A stretch of 64,000 nucleotides of DNA from Endothia cerciana (GCA_026119935.1 JALRMH010000003.1:992001-1056000), one strand, 5' to 3'; shown: positions 38,010 to 49,845, counted from the first letter of the stretch. The notes: generated by a model not told the origin, from the letters alone. Program-made: numbers and translations.

Positions 38010-38813
38010 ATGACTGCCGCCTCTCGACCTGCGATTGTGGTAGTACCGGGAGCATGGCAGTTGGCCACTGCCTTCAGGCCCTTCGCCAACTTGCTCGAGA
38101 AACCGGGGTACGATATCGAATGTGTGCAGCTCCCGAGCACCGGCGGGACGACTGGTCTCGCTGAGGATATCGCGGCCATCCGCGCCGTGCTTGAGCCCCA
38201 TTGTCAAGGCTGGCAACGAAGTCGTCCTTCTCACCCACTCAACCGGAGGTGTAAACGGCAGCGGAGAGATGAAGGGCCTGGACGTAAAGACGCGTGGGAA
38301 GGCGGCGTTGTCCGGAAGCGTAACAAGAATCATCTGCATGACCGCATTCATGATCCCTGAGGGAAGCAGTCTGATGGACATGCTGGGAGGTCAACCGCTA
38401 CCCTGGATGGTCATCGAGGTAAGGTGAAACCCCCCTCAAGGTGAGCAAAGGGGCTCGAAGATAGTAACGCACAGATACAGGGCGATCGGGTCACGGGTAA
38501 TCCGGACTTGATGCCTCAGATAGGCTTCAGCGATCTCTCCCCAGAGGACCAGGAGAAGTGGATGAAGGAGCTGACGTTCACATCGGCCGCGCTTTTTGTC
38601 GGGAAAAGCGAGGTTGAACCTTGGAACGTGGGGATCACCTGCGCATACATCTTCACGAAGCAGGACGGGGCCTTGCCTTACCCGCTTCGACAACAAACGG
38701 CATCTCAGCTTGGCCCGGGTGCACCAACCGTTGCTATCGATGCAAACAACTGCCCCTTCCTGAGCGTGCCGGAGAAGCTGCTGGCGGCGGTTGAGGAGAT
38801 CGTGGCTGCCTGA
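38010..38813 (+). pseudogene. Alpha/beta-hydrolase with a frameshift and a missing catalytic His
   Basis: Exon 1 (38010-38418) and exon 2 (38475-38813) are joined by a 56-bp intron with a GTAAGG donor and CACAG acceptor. The protein begins MTAASRPAIVVVPGAW and would be 248 residues, the usual size of small AB_hydrolase_6 enzymes. The frame breaks at the CCCC run 38196-38199: removing one C restores IVKAGNEVVLLTHSTGG. The nucleophile Ser lies in HSTGG, and a candidate Asp lies in IFTKQDGALPY. The C-terminal motif that normally reads roughly AGHxPFLS is here ANNCPFLSVPEKL, so the catalytic His is replaced by Asn. The frameshift alone could be a sequencing error, but together the two faults suggest a decayed gene. 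It converges on the T5orf172 gene with about 280 bp between. No pathway partner is visible nearby. Confidence 0.75.
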
Positions 38814-39093
38814 ACAACACCCAACCAATTAGCCAGCCACGGAAAACGCAACTATAAATGCGCAGCCGTGGAAGATGACCCGAGAATCAATTATGGCACG
38901 AGAGATGTCTGATGGGGAAATTTCATATTGGCTATCTATTTGCTGTCCTGAAGCTAAGATCCTGCCTGGCCTTGGCTTGTGTATGTTCATAACTTACCTC
39001 GAAGGTATACCAAATCGACATGATGAAGGGCCACATCCGCCCAACCTATTTCAGCTGGCAATAATCTATTGGATGTCTTCTGGAACATTACCA

Positions 39094-40212
39094 TCACTTG
39101 ATGATCCAGCCTTCGGCGCGGGACGACCATCGAGGTCGTCCTTCCAATTCCCGAGTGAGACTGCTGAGCACTGCCGACTGAGGTGACGATGAGCCTTGAC
39201 AAAACACAATCCAGCAGTCAGGATCGTCTAGGTCGGCTTGTTCAAGCCGGTCAGACCAGCTCGGCAGCAGCCCCCCCAGCTCATCGTATGGCTCAAGCTG
39301 CGCAAAGCACTGCCACTTCTGCACGAGCGACCCCGCGTATGCGGCATCGACTCGGAACCACTCCGTGTGGCGGACACCACAGCCGGAACAACCCAGGTGC
39401 TCCCTCAGGCGGGCGTTGTGGAGCTGGTGGTGGACGACCCGCTCGATCCTCTGGTGATGGGGCATGGGGTGGGCGAAGGCCAGGCTCGGCGCGTACTTAC
39501 ACTGCTTCCCCCACTGCTGCATCCGGCGCTCGACGTTGCCCGAGCGCCCGATCTTGATGAGGTCCACCTCTACGATGGCCCCGGCGCCCAGCCTTACGAA
39601 GACGTTGCTGGGGTGCATGAAGCCGTAGATGAAGCCCGCGCTGGCCAGGTAAACTTTCACCAGCTCGGCTTTGATGGCCTCGTTTACTGCGCGGACAGAC
39701 CTGGGTCGGCCGTAGAAATTGAAGGAACGGAATGAAAATTGTTTGTCGGGCGGTGGATGTTCCTCATCTGGGTCTAGCCTACGGGGTCTACGGTCAGAGC
39801 CACCTCCTCCAGAAGCTTGCTGAGTGATAGCATCGTTCGACTGGGGCCCATGGTTCCGGTCTGCAGTGGGGCTTGGGTCTGCCGTCACTTCATCCTTGGG
39901 AGACTGTTTAGTCGTCGAGCATTGAGTGGCACCATCCTGCCCGGGCATCACAGAAGCCAAGGTGGAAAGGTGCCGAGGTAGAAAGCAGAGGCTCGGATCC
40001 GAATGGCTAGGCACGGGGCAAATACGAGGGTTTGGGCTAGAGATATAGCTTCTAGATATTCGAAGCATCGCCTTGTCGGTCGGGGCTTGCCGCCGGGGGC
40101 CAGTCGGCTGGTGACCTAGGCCTGAGGAGCTGCGTACGAGTTCGCGGGGGCGGGCGGAGCCAGAGATGGCCGTCGAGATCAAATCCATTGTATCCTCAGA
40201 GACCGTAGACAT
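39094..40212 (-). CDS. T5orf172/MUG113-type domain protein
   Basis: A single-exon frame of 372 residues starting MSTVSEDTMDLIST. The first 150 residues are low complexity (RRQAPTDK, SGGGGSDRRPRR, DPDEEHPPP). The C-terminal half carries the T5orf172 domain, a branch of the GIY-YIG-like nuclease superfamily: GFIYGFMHP, VDLIKIGRSGNVERRMQQW, and the His-rich block HHQRIERVVHHQLHN followed by a Cys pair (GCSGCGVRHTEWFRVD). Fungal members are numerous and mostly uncharacterised; one fission-yeast member is meiotically up-regulated. In this superfamily the Arg in IGRS and a downstream Glu are candidate catalytic residues, but I cannot say the protein is an active nuclease. It lies between a damaged hydrolase and a decayed glycosyltransferase, an accessory-looking neighbourhood. 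Confidence 0.82.
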   Translation of the reverse strand: MSTVSEDTMDLISTAISGSARPRELVRSSSGLGHQPTGPRRQAPTDKAMLRISRSYISSPNPRICPVPSHSDPSLCFLPRHLSTLASVMPGQDGATQCSTTKQSPKDEVTADPSPTADRNHGPQSNDAITQQASGGGGSDRRPRRLDPDEEHPPPDKQFSFRSFNFYGRPRSVRAVNEAIKAELVKVYLASAGFIYGFMHPSNVFVRLGAGAIVEVDLIKIGRSGNVERRMQQWGKQCKYAPSLAFAHPMPHHQRIERVVHHQLHNARLREHLGCSGCGVRHTEWFRVDAAYAGSLVQKWQCFAQLEPYDELGGLLPSWSDRLEQADLDDPDCWIVFCQGSSSPQSAVLSSLTRELEGRPRWSSRAEGWIIK

Positions 40213-40857
40213 CTGTCCTCTTCTAGAAATACTTGACTAGGACACGTAAGGTTTCAGCCATAGTTATTGGGTTGGAGCCTGGGAGAGGGAAGGATGGAAT
40301 CGTGTCTTTGGACTCGAGCATCCGGTTGCGCATTAAGTACTGGGGGGAAATTTGTGACTCTGTCGAGCACATATCATGAGTGACTGACGATCAAACACTC
40401 AATACACCAAGATATGATTCACCGATAGAAGCGAATCAGCCTGGGAGCAAGTCACGACTCTGCCCATACATGGAAGTTCGCACTGGGGCCAATGCTTGAT
40501 CATATCGTCAAGATCTAGTTGAGTCTACGTATTTGGAAGCAAGGCCGAGAATAAGAAGGAACGAAGAGAAAGAAAGAGAGGGGGGTGAACCCAAATACCA
40601 AACCTCACAAAAAACAAGTGGGAGAAGAACAGCGGGAGGGCGTTCTTCGAAGTCCTGTTCTCAATCAACGTCCCAGGGGCAAAGTTCAGCGAATTCCTGA
40701 TGGTGAGCAGTTGATAATTCAGCATTGGGCAATTCTCCACTCGGTTTAATTAAGAGAGACCACGCAAATGGGCAGAAGGACCCCGCGAGAAATCACGTCT
40801 GATCGAACGTTGGTCTATTGACTTATAGAGAGCCTCCCTGCACAGTAAAACCCCCCC
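40213..40857. other. Intergenic stretch, 645 bp
   Basis: Upstream of the T5orf172 gene (minus) and downstream of the decayed GT32 gene. It has a purine-rich patch near 40546-40585 and no recognised coding sequence. The CCCCCCC run at about 40851-40857 abuts the premature end of the GT32 frame. Confidence 0.5.
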
Positions 40858-41707
40858 GCCTAAGAGGTGCCCTTGACGAGGCGCCCGGCGCCCGCCTCGA
40901 CGCCGACGATAAGCCTCGTCCGATCCCGGAGCCCGTCGGGCACCCAGTCCGCGAGCGGCCTTATCATGACCGTGTCGGAGTCCGAGTACACGCCGCCCTC
41001 GACGGCGAGGAGCAGGAAGCGGAGGAAGTCGGCGCGGATGACGGTGCGCGGGATCGCCTCGAAGAGCTCGCGGACGCCGCCGTAGCCCGGGTACGTGGCG
41101 GCCACGTGGTCGACGAGGGCTCGGGAGCCCGCCCTGTCGAGGACGGAGTAGGTGTGGGAGGTGCTCTGTGTGACGAAGCTCGCCACGACCTTCGGGTGGA
41201 CGACGCCGGGGGCGTAGGCGAGGTAGATCTGCCAGGTCTTGGAGAGGATGTGCGGGAGGGCCTGAGGCAGGGTGGAGCCTGTTGACGCGGCACGTAGCCT
41301 CGTGGGAAGCCAAGGCTAGGTGAGAGGCTGGCCAGCTTGGGACGCCGAGTAGAGTGAAGTATAGGATCAGGAGGACGACGAAAGTGTAGGCCGCGATGCC
41401 GAGGCGCGTGGCGATTGGACCACGCGCGCGTCAGACGAGAGAGCCGCGATGGGGCTTCTCCACGCTTCTTTACTAGTCCTGCAACCTCGTGAGCATATTT
41501 TCGATCGGGCGGACCCGAATCTCATTCGGAAGTGCAGCAGAGGAACATCTGAGGCCGGAACCTTTCTGGCAGTTGCCGAGGAATGAAACATAGACTTGGT
41601 CTGGCAACTATCCACTTACCATCTTGACTCGTAGGTGTACCAGGAAGGCTGACATCGTCGTAGTCCTTGTCATCAAACAAGATAATAGTAGAAGAAGGGC
41701 GAGCCAT
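40858..41707 (-). pseudogene. Decayed GT32 (OCH1-like) glycosyltransferase
   Basis: Four pieces read in order on the minus strand. A possible first exon (41707-41620) encodes MARPSSTIILFDDKDYDD and ends in a strong donor GTAAGT. A basic segment, RLSRLTRAWSNR, follows (near 41.42-41.48 kb). In another frame comes a hydrophobic helix, AAYTFVVLLILYFTLLGV (near 41.34-41.41 kb), as expected for a type II Golgi anchor. In a third frame is the catalytic region LPHILSKTWQIYLAY ... IRADFLRFLLLAVEGGVYSDSDT, with the DxD motif. GT32 enzymes add mannose or related sugars in the Golgi using nucleotide sugars and Mn2+. The frame ends at VKGTS and TAG beside a C run, before the usual C-terminal part, and no stop-free path links the pieces. 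I therefore call it a pseudogene; an unusual intron pattern could explain some of the frame changes. Confidence 0.65.
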
Positions 41708-42170
41708 TCTGGCCAGACTTCACGATGGAGGGCACCACCAGCCGGGGCGATGGCAAGATAGCAGGAGGAGATCTCGCTCAGTCTTCGTGAACTCGAGGGA
41801 CCGTTACTGAAAGCAGGACCACCTTCAGCACTCACTCCGTTTGCGAGGCTGGGAGCCAATGCGGGTGCGCGTCGCACAGGGCCGCACCGGGTATATAGTC
41901 CTCCACCATTGCCTGCGGTGTCTCAGGTTGGCTCCCAAGGTTGCGTCCATGTTGGTGTGCACGGCTTCACGGTCTGGGAGGGCTGCGGATCTCGGCCAGG
42001 TGCGTCGTTGAGAAGGTCTGTGGTCTCGTGCGACGGGGGAAGATCCTCCCGAACTCAGATGTGATCGCACACACGCACCGCCAGGGAAGAACCCTTGCTT
42101 ATGTCTGGCGGTCGCATCGCGGGTTGAGATATTTCGGTGAGATGAGCGTGTCAGGGCGGCCCGGTGGAGG

Positions 42171-42207
<37 letters not shown>

Positions 42208-43070
42208 CTTGTTGACAATTTTCGGCACACAAGATCCGAGCCTGATGGATCATGATCATACAGGACCGCGACCAGTAGCATTTCAGCAAGTCGGAGGAGA
42301 GGGTCGACCGACTGATTCTGCGGCCGTCACAGCGGCGGCACGAGGAAAACCTTGCCGCGGGCCAGAACATCACAGCCTCTGTGTTGTTGAAGATGCTCGA
42401 TGATTGATGTAATTGATGCTGCACCAGCTTGGCTTGTCAAGGGCACCGACACTTTACGAGTATCTCGGCCTCAAGATTCGACGAGCATGGCTTCTAGGTC
42501 AAGACATGCCCTCTCGAGAGGACCAGATCCGCGAAACCTCAGAGGGGATCTGGTCGGGAGCCCCTGAGCTTGTTATCTGCACGGCCTCCTGAGATTGCTA
42601 TCCCACCCACATTCGGTCCCCTCTGGGCCGCTCAGACACGCCGAGAGCTCTCCAGATTGAGAGACATTGGTTCAGTCACTGCGGGCCCGTCCATAGAGCG
42701 TAGAGACGACCGTGACGGGGTTCGCGGGGCATCGCAGGCGAGGCGTGAGATGTGAGATGCGGGATACTAGTGACAATTACCTGTTATAAATGTTTCATCC
42801 ACAGGCCGGCTGCTACGTCAGTCGTCGACACTTGGGCTGCCCCGCCATCAGGTCACGCAGGGGCGCGTCGGACCCCTCCAAACGAGCGGTACGGTGAGCT
42901 GTCGAAAAGGCACAGTCAACCTAGCCTGAACCTCCTCCACTGCTTTCGTACACACCTCGAAGACCTAGCCGCCGTGACAATTGCTTTACAGACAAAACAA
43001 ACCAAAAAACCAGAAAAAAAAACCCGGAGGTCCCCCAGAGCTGTTTGGGCCCTGTAGGCGAGACCAGAAC
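41708..43070. other. Intergenic stretch upstream of Aip1
   Basis: The region has no recognised gene. It contains a TA dinucleotide repeat (42174-42204) and, just before the Aip1 start, an A-rich patch (near 42990-43022). It should include the Aip1 promoter. Confidence 0.5.
42174..42204. repeat. (TA)15 dinucleotide microsatellite
   Basis: About fifteen TA units. It encodes Ile-Tyr runs in both strands' frames, which are artefacts. Confidence 0.95.
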
Positions 43071-45029
43071 ATGTCCATCACCATCGACAAGATCCTGGCT
43101 GCGGCCCCCGTCACCACACGGGGCCAGCCCACGCAGCTCTCGGTCGATGCCAGAGGAGAGCGCATAGCCTACGCCGTAGGTCAACCCCAGCTCGCCCCTC
43201 CCCCTCCCCCTCCCCCTCCTCCTCCTCCCCCTCCTCCTCCTCCTCCTCCCTGCTGGCTGGCGTGAGACATGCAAGAGGCTAACGGTGGCGCGCGCGTGTC
43301 CTTTTGTCTACCACAGTCCGGCAAGTCCGTCTTCCTCCGCTCCATCGACGACCCCTCCTCCTGCAAGCAGTACGCCGGCCACACGGCCGCCACCACCGTC
43401 GCGCGCTTCTCCCCCTCGGGCTTCTACGTCGCCTCGGGTGACGTCTCCGGCTCCGTCCGCATCTGGGACGCCGTCGAGGCCGTCAACACCAAGGGCGAGT
43501 ACCACATCATCTCGGGCCGCATCAACGACGTCGCCTGGGACGGCGACAGCCAGCGCATCATCGCCGTCGGCGACGGCCGCGAGCGCTTCGGCCACTGTAT
43601 CACCGCCGACAGCGGCAACAGCGTCGGCGAGGTCACGGGCCACAGCAAGGTCGTCAACTCGGTGTCCCTGCGCCAGCAGAGGCCGCTGCGCGCCGCCACC
43701 GTCAGCGACGATGGGAGCATGTGCTTCCTGCACGGCGCGCCCTTCAAGTTCGCCGGCAAGGCCAACGATCTGCACAGGGGCTTCGTATATGGCACTGCCT
43801 TCAGCCCCGATGGGAACGTGCTCGTGACGGTCGGCGCCGACAGGAGGATCCAGCTGTATGATGGCAAGACGGGCGAGCCCACAAGGAATGTCGGGAAGGA
43901 CGTGCACACGGGCAGCATCTTCGCCGTGAGCTGGGCCAAGGACTCCAAGAGGTTCGTCACGGCAAGCGCGGACCAGACTGTGAGGGTCTGGGACGTCGAC
44001 TCCGGCGAGAACACACACACCTGGAAGCTGGGCCAGGAGGGGGCGGTAAATGTCGGCGACCAGCAGGTCGGTGTGGCTTGGGCCCGCGACGGCCTGATCA
44101 TCAGCCTGAACCTGGATGGTGACCTCAACTACCTGGAGGTGGGCAGCGAAACGCCAGTAAAGACTGTGCAGGGCCACAACAAGAGCATCACGGCGATAGG
44201 CGCGGGCTCGGACGGCCGTGGCAAGGACGTGTACACAGGCAGCTTCGACGGCCGGATCTGCCACTGGGATGTCGAGAAGGGCCTCGCGACCGTGGTGGAC
44301 GGTCAGGCACACACCAACCAGGTCACGCAGTTCGCCTCCATCTCGGGGCAAGCCTACAGCGTCGGCTGGGACGACACATTACGGATCGTCGACGAGTCTG
44401 CAAAGACATTCGCAGGCTCCTCGACCAAGCTACAGGCACAGCCAAAGGGAGTGGGCGCGTCGGAAGGCCGCGTCGTCGTCGCGACCGCCTCGGGCATCGC
44501 AGTCTACCTCAAGGACCAACTCGTCGGCTCGCTCAGCACAAGCTACACGCCGACCTCCCTCGCGTCGTCCGGCCCGACGGTCGCCGTCGGCGACGGCAAC
44601 GACGTGCGTGTCTACACCCTCGACCCGTCCCACAAACTGTCCGAAGTCACCATCCTCAAGAAGTCCACCGCCTCCATCTCGGCCCTCGCCTTCTCCAGGG
44701 ACGGCGCGCACCTCGCGGCGGGCAACTCGCAGGGCAAGATCTTCGCGTTCAGGTCGGCCGACTGGAGCGTCGCCGCAGACCGGTGGTCAGCGCACACGGC
44801 GCGGGTCATGAGCATCGCGTGGAACGATGCGGGCACGCACGCCGCGAGCGGCGCCCTCGACACGCACGTGTACGTGTGGAGCCTGGAGAAGCCCGGGAGC
44901 CGAGTCAAGGCGCTGAACGCGCACAAGGACGGCGTCAACGGGGTCGCGTGGGTCGCGGGGTCGAGCAAGGTGGCGAGTACCGGCGGGGATGCGTCGGTCA
45001 AGATTTGGAACGTGTCGGGACTGCAGTGA
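43071..45029 (+). CDS. AIP1: Actin-interacting protein 1 (WD40, WDR1 family)
   Basis: Exon 1 (43071-43175) encodes MSITIDKILAAAPVTTRGQP...RIAYA. A 141-bp intron (GTAGGT...CACAG) leads to exon 2 (43317-45029), which resumes SGKSVFLRSIDD. The product is 605 residues, the normal length for Aip1. WD-repeat units are clear throughout: GSVRIWDAVEA, RRIQLYDGKTGEP, QTVRVWDVDSGEN, GRICHWDVEKG, THVYVWSLEKPG and ASVKIWNVSG, matching the two-propeller fold of the family. Aip1 works with cofilin to disassemble and turn over actin filaments, mainly at cortical patches and growing tips. The gene is very GC-rich at third positions, which produces long antisense frames (for example minus 43308-44351) that are not genes. 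It converges on the Wee1 gene with about 1.25 kb between. Confidence 0.95.
43194..43250. repeat. CCCCCT/CCT polypyrimidine tract within the Aip1 intron
   Basis: Fifty-seven bases made only of C and T, changing from CCCCCT units to CCT units. It fills the middle of the Aip1 intron and makes that intron about twice the usual length for this window. Confidence 0.95.
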
Positions 45030-46281
45030 GCAGGCCCCGGGTAGGTAGGGAGTCCTAGATAGGGCGCGACTCGGAAATCTTCAATGCGAGACTTGAAGGT
45101 CTCGGGACTCTTCTGTGTGCCTCGTCCTTTCTTGGGTACATGTGTAAGCATCTTGTCTCGGATGAGACCGGCCGATCGCCCTGTCTCGCGACATTCATGA
45201 CACAGTGAGCGGTGGACACGCGAGAAACACACCCCGCCCATGAAGCATTGTCACAGAATGCGGTTCCGACATTTCTCAGGCGAGCTCCTGAAAGTCAGCC
45301 TATCAGTTGAACCGCAGCTTGCAAGGCGCAACAAGACGTCATCACCATCATTGCATTCCTCCCTCCGTGGAGCGGTCTTGTGACACGGATACGTGATACA
45401 TGACATACACGAATGTGAAGATGATCTTTCCTCATTGCCCACTTGCTCCACACCGTAGCAGGAGCAATCTATGTACCGGTATACACTTCAGCGGACAGTA
45501 TGCTTTGCCAGTTGCGTAAAGATTTATCTATGTACATGGCTATTACACCAGCGCCGTGCTCAAGATCCTCAAAAGCAGTAAAGTTGGAACTTTTCTAGTT
45601 CATACGGTGTGATCAATCCTCGCAAGCCCTAGGCACAAGGCACAAGGCTCAAGATGATGCCGGCGACGGCTCCTACGTATAGCCCCACCAAATTGTGCGC
45701 CGAGTTTGGAGCCATTTCGGAAACACTGCACCTCTATAACCATTCCAAACACCTGGCGGTGTTCAAAATACGCCGTGAAGGTTGCAAAACCACAGGCGAA
45801 AAACAAGCAAAAACGCTCGTAGATATGCAGACCGTCGTAGACCCAATGATACACCTATGTACAGTATGACGGCGATGTGAAGTATTGGATTTGAGCTGCG
45901 TAGCGATCGGACGGGGCCAACACCCACCGATGAAGAGGTGAAAGGTCTCTGTTGTGGAGTTGGTCGAAGGGAAGGTCGTGACAAAATGTCGTAAACTCGT
46001 CGTCGTAACATGGGCCGATGATGTCGCATATGCTTGTGCGCGTTCTGTATGCCGCAATTTATGAATCCCTCAAGCGCCGCGCCGCCGAATGCTCCTCCGG
46101 CCTTCGGAGAGCGGTGGGTATCCAGCCAGAACGCCCGTAAAAATTCAATCGAGAAACCCAACCGTCGCTGTCCAGATCGTGCCTCACTCTGGGGGGAAGC
46201 CCTATCCAGATAGGTCGATCAAAATGCTACCACCAAGAGGTGGATATTTCAAAGGGAAGTATTCCCCACATGGTGAATTCT
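45030..46281. other. Convergent 3' region between Aip1 and Wee1
   Basis: The region contains the 3' ends of both genes. A minus-strand frame at 45763-46161 has a basic start and a hydrophobic middle, and a tiny 28-codon frame with one hydrophobic segment lies at 45629-45715, but I recognise neither and do not call them. No repeats of note. Confidence 0.45.
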
Positions 46282-49200
46282 TCAGACATCCACCATCTCC
46301 GTATCGATCTCTCCATCATCCTGAGGGCCCCAATTGCCCTCAAATACAGTGGCGCCGGCACGTCGGTGAGTGGTGACCCATCGCACAGATTCGATCTCGA
46401 GCACCTGCTGAACGGTCGGGCGATCAGCAGGGTTCGGAGCAAGCATCCGCGTCACGACTTGGTCCAACGAGCCTCCATGTTCGGCTTGAACCATGAAGGC
46501 AGGTGGGTGTTGGAGTCCGCTACGCTTTGGAGCACCGAACAGATTGCTGGCATCGTGTGTCGGCGAGTGCATGAAGTTGCTTGGAAACTCCAGCTGGTCA
46601 TCGTCTGTGCTGAAGCCCACCCCGTTGTCGTCATGAAGAGGGGAGGCGCCGGGGGTCAATTCCGCGTCCCCAACAATAGGCATACCCGTAGCATCCCGTA
46701 CGAGGGCATCGGATTCACTGCCAGTAAGAGGTCCTGTGGGGACAGCTAGGAAATTTCCCTCGCGCAGCGCAAGCCAGTGAGGCCCGTTGTCCGGAAGCCA
46801 GACATTGCTCGCGATCTCGAACATGATCAGGCCAAGCGAAAACACATCCGCAGGCTTGTCGTATTTGCCTTGAAGGATCTCCGGGGCGATATATCGACGG
46901 TCACCCTCGCCTTCGATGCCTCTTGCAGCAGGCCACTGCGTAGCCATTCCGAAGTCTCCGATCTTCAGCTGACCTTCGTAGTCGATCAGAACATTCGCAG
47001 GCTTGAAGTCAAGATGAATAAGTCCAGCTTCATGAATGCTCTGCAAGCCCTATAATCGTTGTCAGTATTTGACACGGTGGCGAAGAATTTCAAGTGACGT
47101 ACCATGCTTGCCTCGACCAAGATCTTCCAGATTCTGAAGTCGTCCAGACGGCCTGCTGCGCCCACCGTACCTAGGAAACCTGAAAGGCTGCCTTCCTCGC
47201 AGTATTCCGTCTGGATGTAGAGGTGATATTGTTTCTCCCAGCTGTCGACATACTGCAGCACGTGGGGGCGTCCCCGAAGTGCCTGGAGTATCCTGACTTC
47301 ACGTAACTTGGCCTCACGGTCCCTGGCACCAAAGAAGGGGATCCGGGTCTTCTTGACAGCGAATACCTGTGCCTGTGATGGAGTCGGAGGAGTACCGGGT
47401 GTACCGTTCTGTGTGGTCGTGGTCGACGCAGTTACCTTTGCCACCCTGTAAACTTGAGAGAATTCGCCTTTTCCAACGACTTCGACTTGATCGAAGCGAG
47501 ACTTGAGATCCATGTCGATGTCGCCCGGGCCTTGGCCGTTGACAGGAGTGATGCTCATACGTCGGTCAGCAAATCCACCGAAATGATCTCCCTGTCTCGC
47601 CGTCGGTGTCTCCGGCGGAAAAGACGCGAATGTTGTGCTATTTGGTGCCTCGTTGGGGATAGACAGAGAGCTGAGGTCGGGGGGCATCAGAGCGCTGCTG
47701 TCACGCGGGGTCTTGGGAGAATTGGCGGCAAACTTGTCGAGTGGCCCCAAGGGGCTTGCTGTGATCACGACCACTAACTTAGCAAACTCAACTCTCTTCT
47801 GACTGGACATGTGCGGGACTGTAGAATAAAGTCTGAACGGCTCTGGTGTCGCATGAGAAACCCGGCGCGCTCGAGACTTGCTGAGGGAGAGGGGACCTCG
47901 ACGGGGGCAAGGACAGGTCACCTGGAGGCACGGCTTGGGTCTGGGCTGCCTCAAGGTGTGTCTGCTCGCTTTGATTGAAAGATGACGACTTACAGATTGG
48001 GTCAGGAACGTGCCGAACGTCGCAGGAGCTTACTACGGAGACCGTTGCAGGCACAGAAGCGGCGGTCTTCACGAATGGCGAATCGGGGACTGACTTCGAA
48101 TTGCCGATACTCCTGAAAAAGACGGACTTAGTTGGGGTGGGCGGAAATTCGTGGCTATCCGCCAGACCTTGGGAGTCGAGATCGGAGTCAGGATTGAATA
48201 TGCTGCCCCTGTGGGCGTGCGTAGGTCGGAAAGGCTTGAACAGGCTGGAGACTTTCTCGGGCTCACCAAGCACGAAGCTGTCCTTGCGGCTCGGCGAGAA
48301 TGGGCTTGAAGGCGAGCCGAAGGAGTGCCGGTGTCGCCCCTTGCCGCCGCCAGACGAAGGTGGATATGTGTTGGAGGGGTAGATTGGCTTCTTGCAGGGT
48401 GTGTCAGGCATGACTGCCTTCGATTCACCAAATGTGGATTGTCCTAGCTCTGGGTTGCGGTTGACTTTGGATATGAGCCCAGTAGATTTGAAGGCATCTT
48501 GCAACGGCCTCGCGCTCTTGTAAGCCGGAGTCGTGGCATTCTTGCCGCCATTCTCAAAGAGAGGCCTGGCGCCTAGAGGCAAGGACTTGGCGAAGGGATG
48601 GGCAGCCCTCGGTCGCTCAAACTGCACGGGAATGTGCGTAGGGGAATCATCTGGGAGACTGGAGTTCGAGGACGAGGTCGTCACCGACCGCGACAGCGGA
48701 TGAGGCTGGGGTTGAGCGTTCGACCGATCTAGCAAATGAAGCGAGGGGTTGGGCAGCGGCGGCTGGGTGGAGAACGGGCTGTCGCGAGGCAGCGCAGGCT
48801 GCACAAACTGATCCAGCGACACGCGAGGCCTGTTCCTTGCGATGGGCGACGCAGCTTCCGCACCCATCTGCGCCAGGTGCTTCTCTCCCTGGCGACGTCC
48901 CCATGACGACTTCTCGCCCTGGCGCTGCTGCAAAGTTGACCTGCGCAGTGAGTCTGATCGCCGCGGCATGGCTGCTGGTGTCGGGGAGGCAGGAGGTTCG
49001 TGGACGAACGAGGTGTCGGTATCCAGCTCGCTGCCTTTGTTCTCGTCCTCATGAATGGGGAAATTCCGAGGCGCGGGCGGAGCTAGGTCGAAAATGTTGG
49101 GTTCGCTGATCGAGATGCCCGAAATCCCATGCAAACTCCGTCGTTTCGCAACGGGGGTTACAATTTTACCGTCAATGGGACTCATGAAGGCGTCACTGCG

Positions 49201-49845
49201 CTTGAGAGGACTGACTGATGCCGCAGGGACTGGATCGGCCTTGGAATCGAACAAACGGGGGAAGGTATTCTTGGAGGCTCCAGACACGTCCAGATGCATG
49301 GAATGACGTGATTGGTGCCTGTCGAAGCTCTTGCGTGATGTCGGGCTGAGTGCCAACGGGACGTCCTCCAGCATGTTGTTCTCTTGTCCCGGCAACGCGT
49401 CTGACGATGATGGCGAAGATGATATAATCGAGTTCCCAGAGTCCGTGGTGTTGCTCAAGGCGCGCTTAAGGGGACTCTTGGGTGAGGCACGTGTTGCACG
49501 AGACAGCGGTTTCGCAGATGCCGCCTTGGGTTTGCCAGAGCGCAGCGAAAGTTTGACGCCAGATCGGAAGGGTGTGGAGAGGTTTGCCTGCGAATGCTGG
49601 TGCAACAGTTGTGGCGCAGAAGCAGGTGGCATGGGTCGTTGTATAATGCGGCAGGGCGATGGCGAGCCTGGTGTGGAGATGGTGCCCTCGGAGCTTTGGG
49701 AGTAGGATCTTGCGATGTTGAGCTTGGATGGAGATCTGGACAACGAGCGCCTGAGGGATCGGACAGCAGCCGTCACATCGACATGGTGGACACTGTTGGG
49801 TGATGGGAGGGTCAAGGTGCCCCCGCTGTTGTTCCCATAAGACAT
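46282..49845 (-). CDS. WEE1: Wee1-type mitosis-inhibitor protein kinase
   Basis: Three exons (49845-47994, 47818-47103, 47049-46282) splice in frame to 1111 residues, typical for filamentous fungi (AnkA/Wee1). The N-terminal 700 residues are disordered and rich in SP/TP sites (SPKSPLKRA, ALSPTSRKS, FPPTPTKS), suited to Cdk feedback phosphorylation. The kinase domain has the glycine loop VVGKGEFSQVYRVAK (about 732-745), FAVKKTRIPF with the ATP Lys, the Wee1-style catalytic loop IHLDFKPANVLI with Asp870, GDFGMA (887-892), and APEIL. Wee1 phosphorylates the inhibitory Tyr near the N-terminus of Cdk1 and so delays mitosis; it is usually nuclear. The first intron (175 bp, GTAAGT donor, CTACAG acceptor) is long, and the residues at its 3' side (FPHMSSQKRVEFAKL) are less certain. 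The second intron is 53 bp. The glycine-rich and catalytic motifs all look intact. Confidence 0.93.

Noticed and set aside
43308..44351. 347-codon minus-strand open frame
   Set aside because: Antisense to Aip1. It results from very high GC at third positions in that gene.
45629..45715. 28-codon minus-strand frame with one hydrophobic segment
   Set aside because: Too short and isolated. A hydrophobic stretch of this length arises by chance, and no homolog is known to me.
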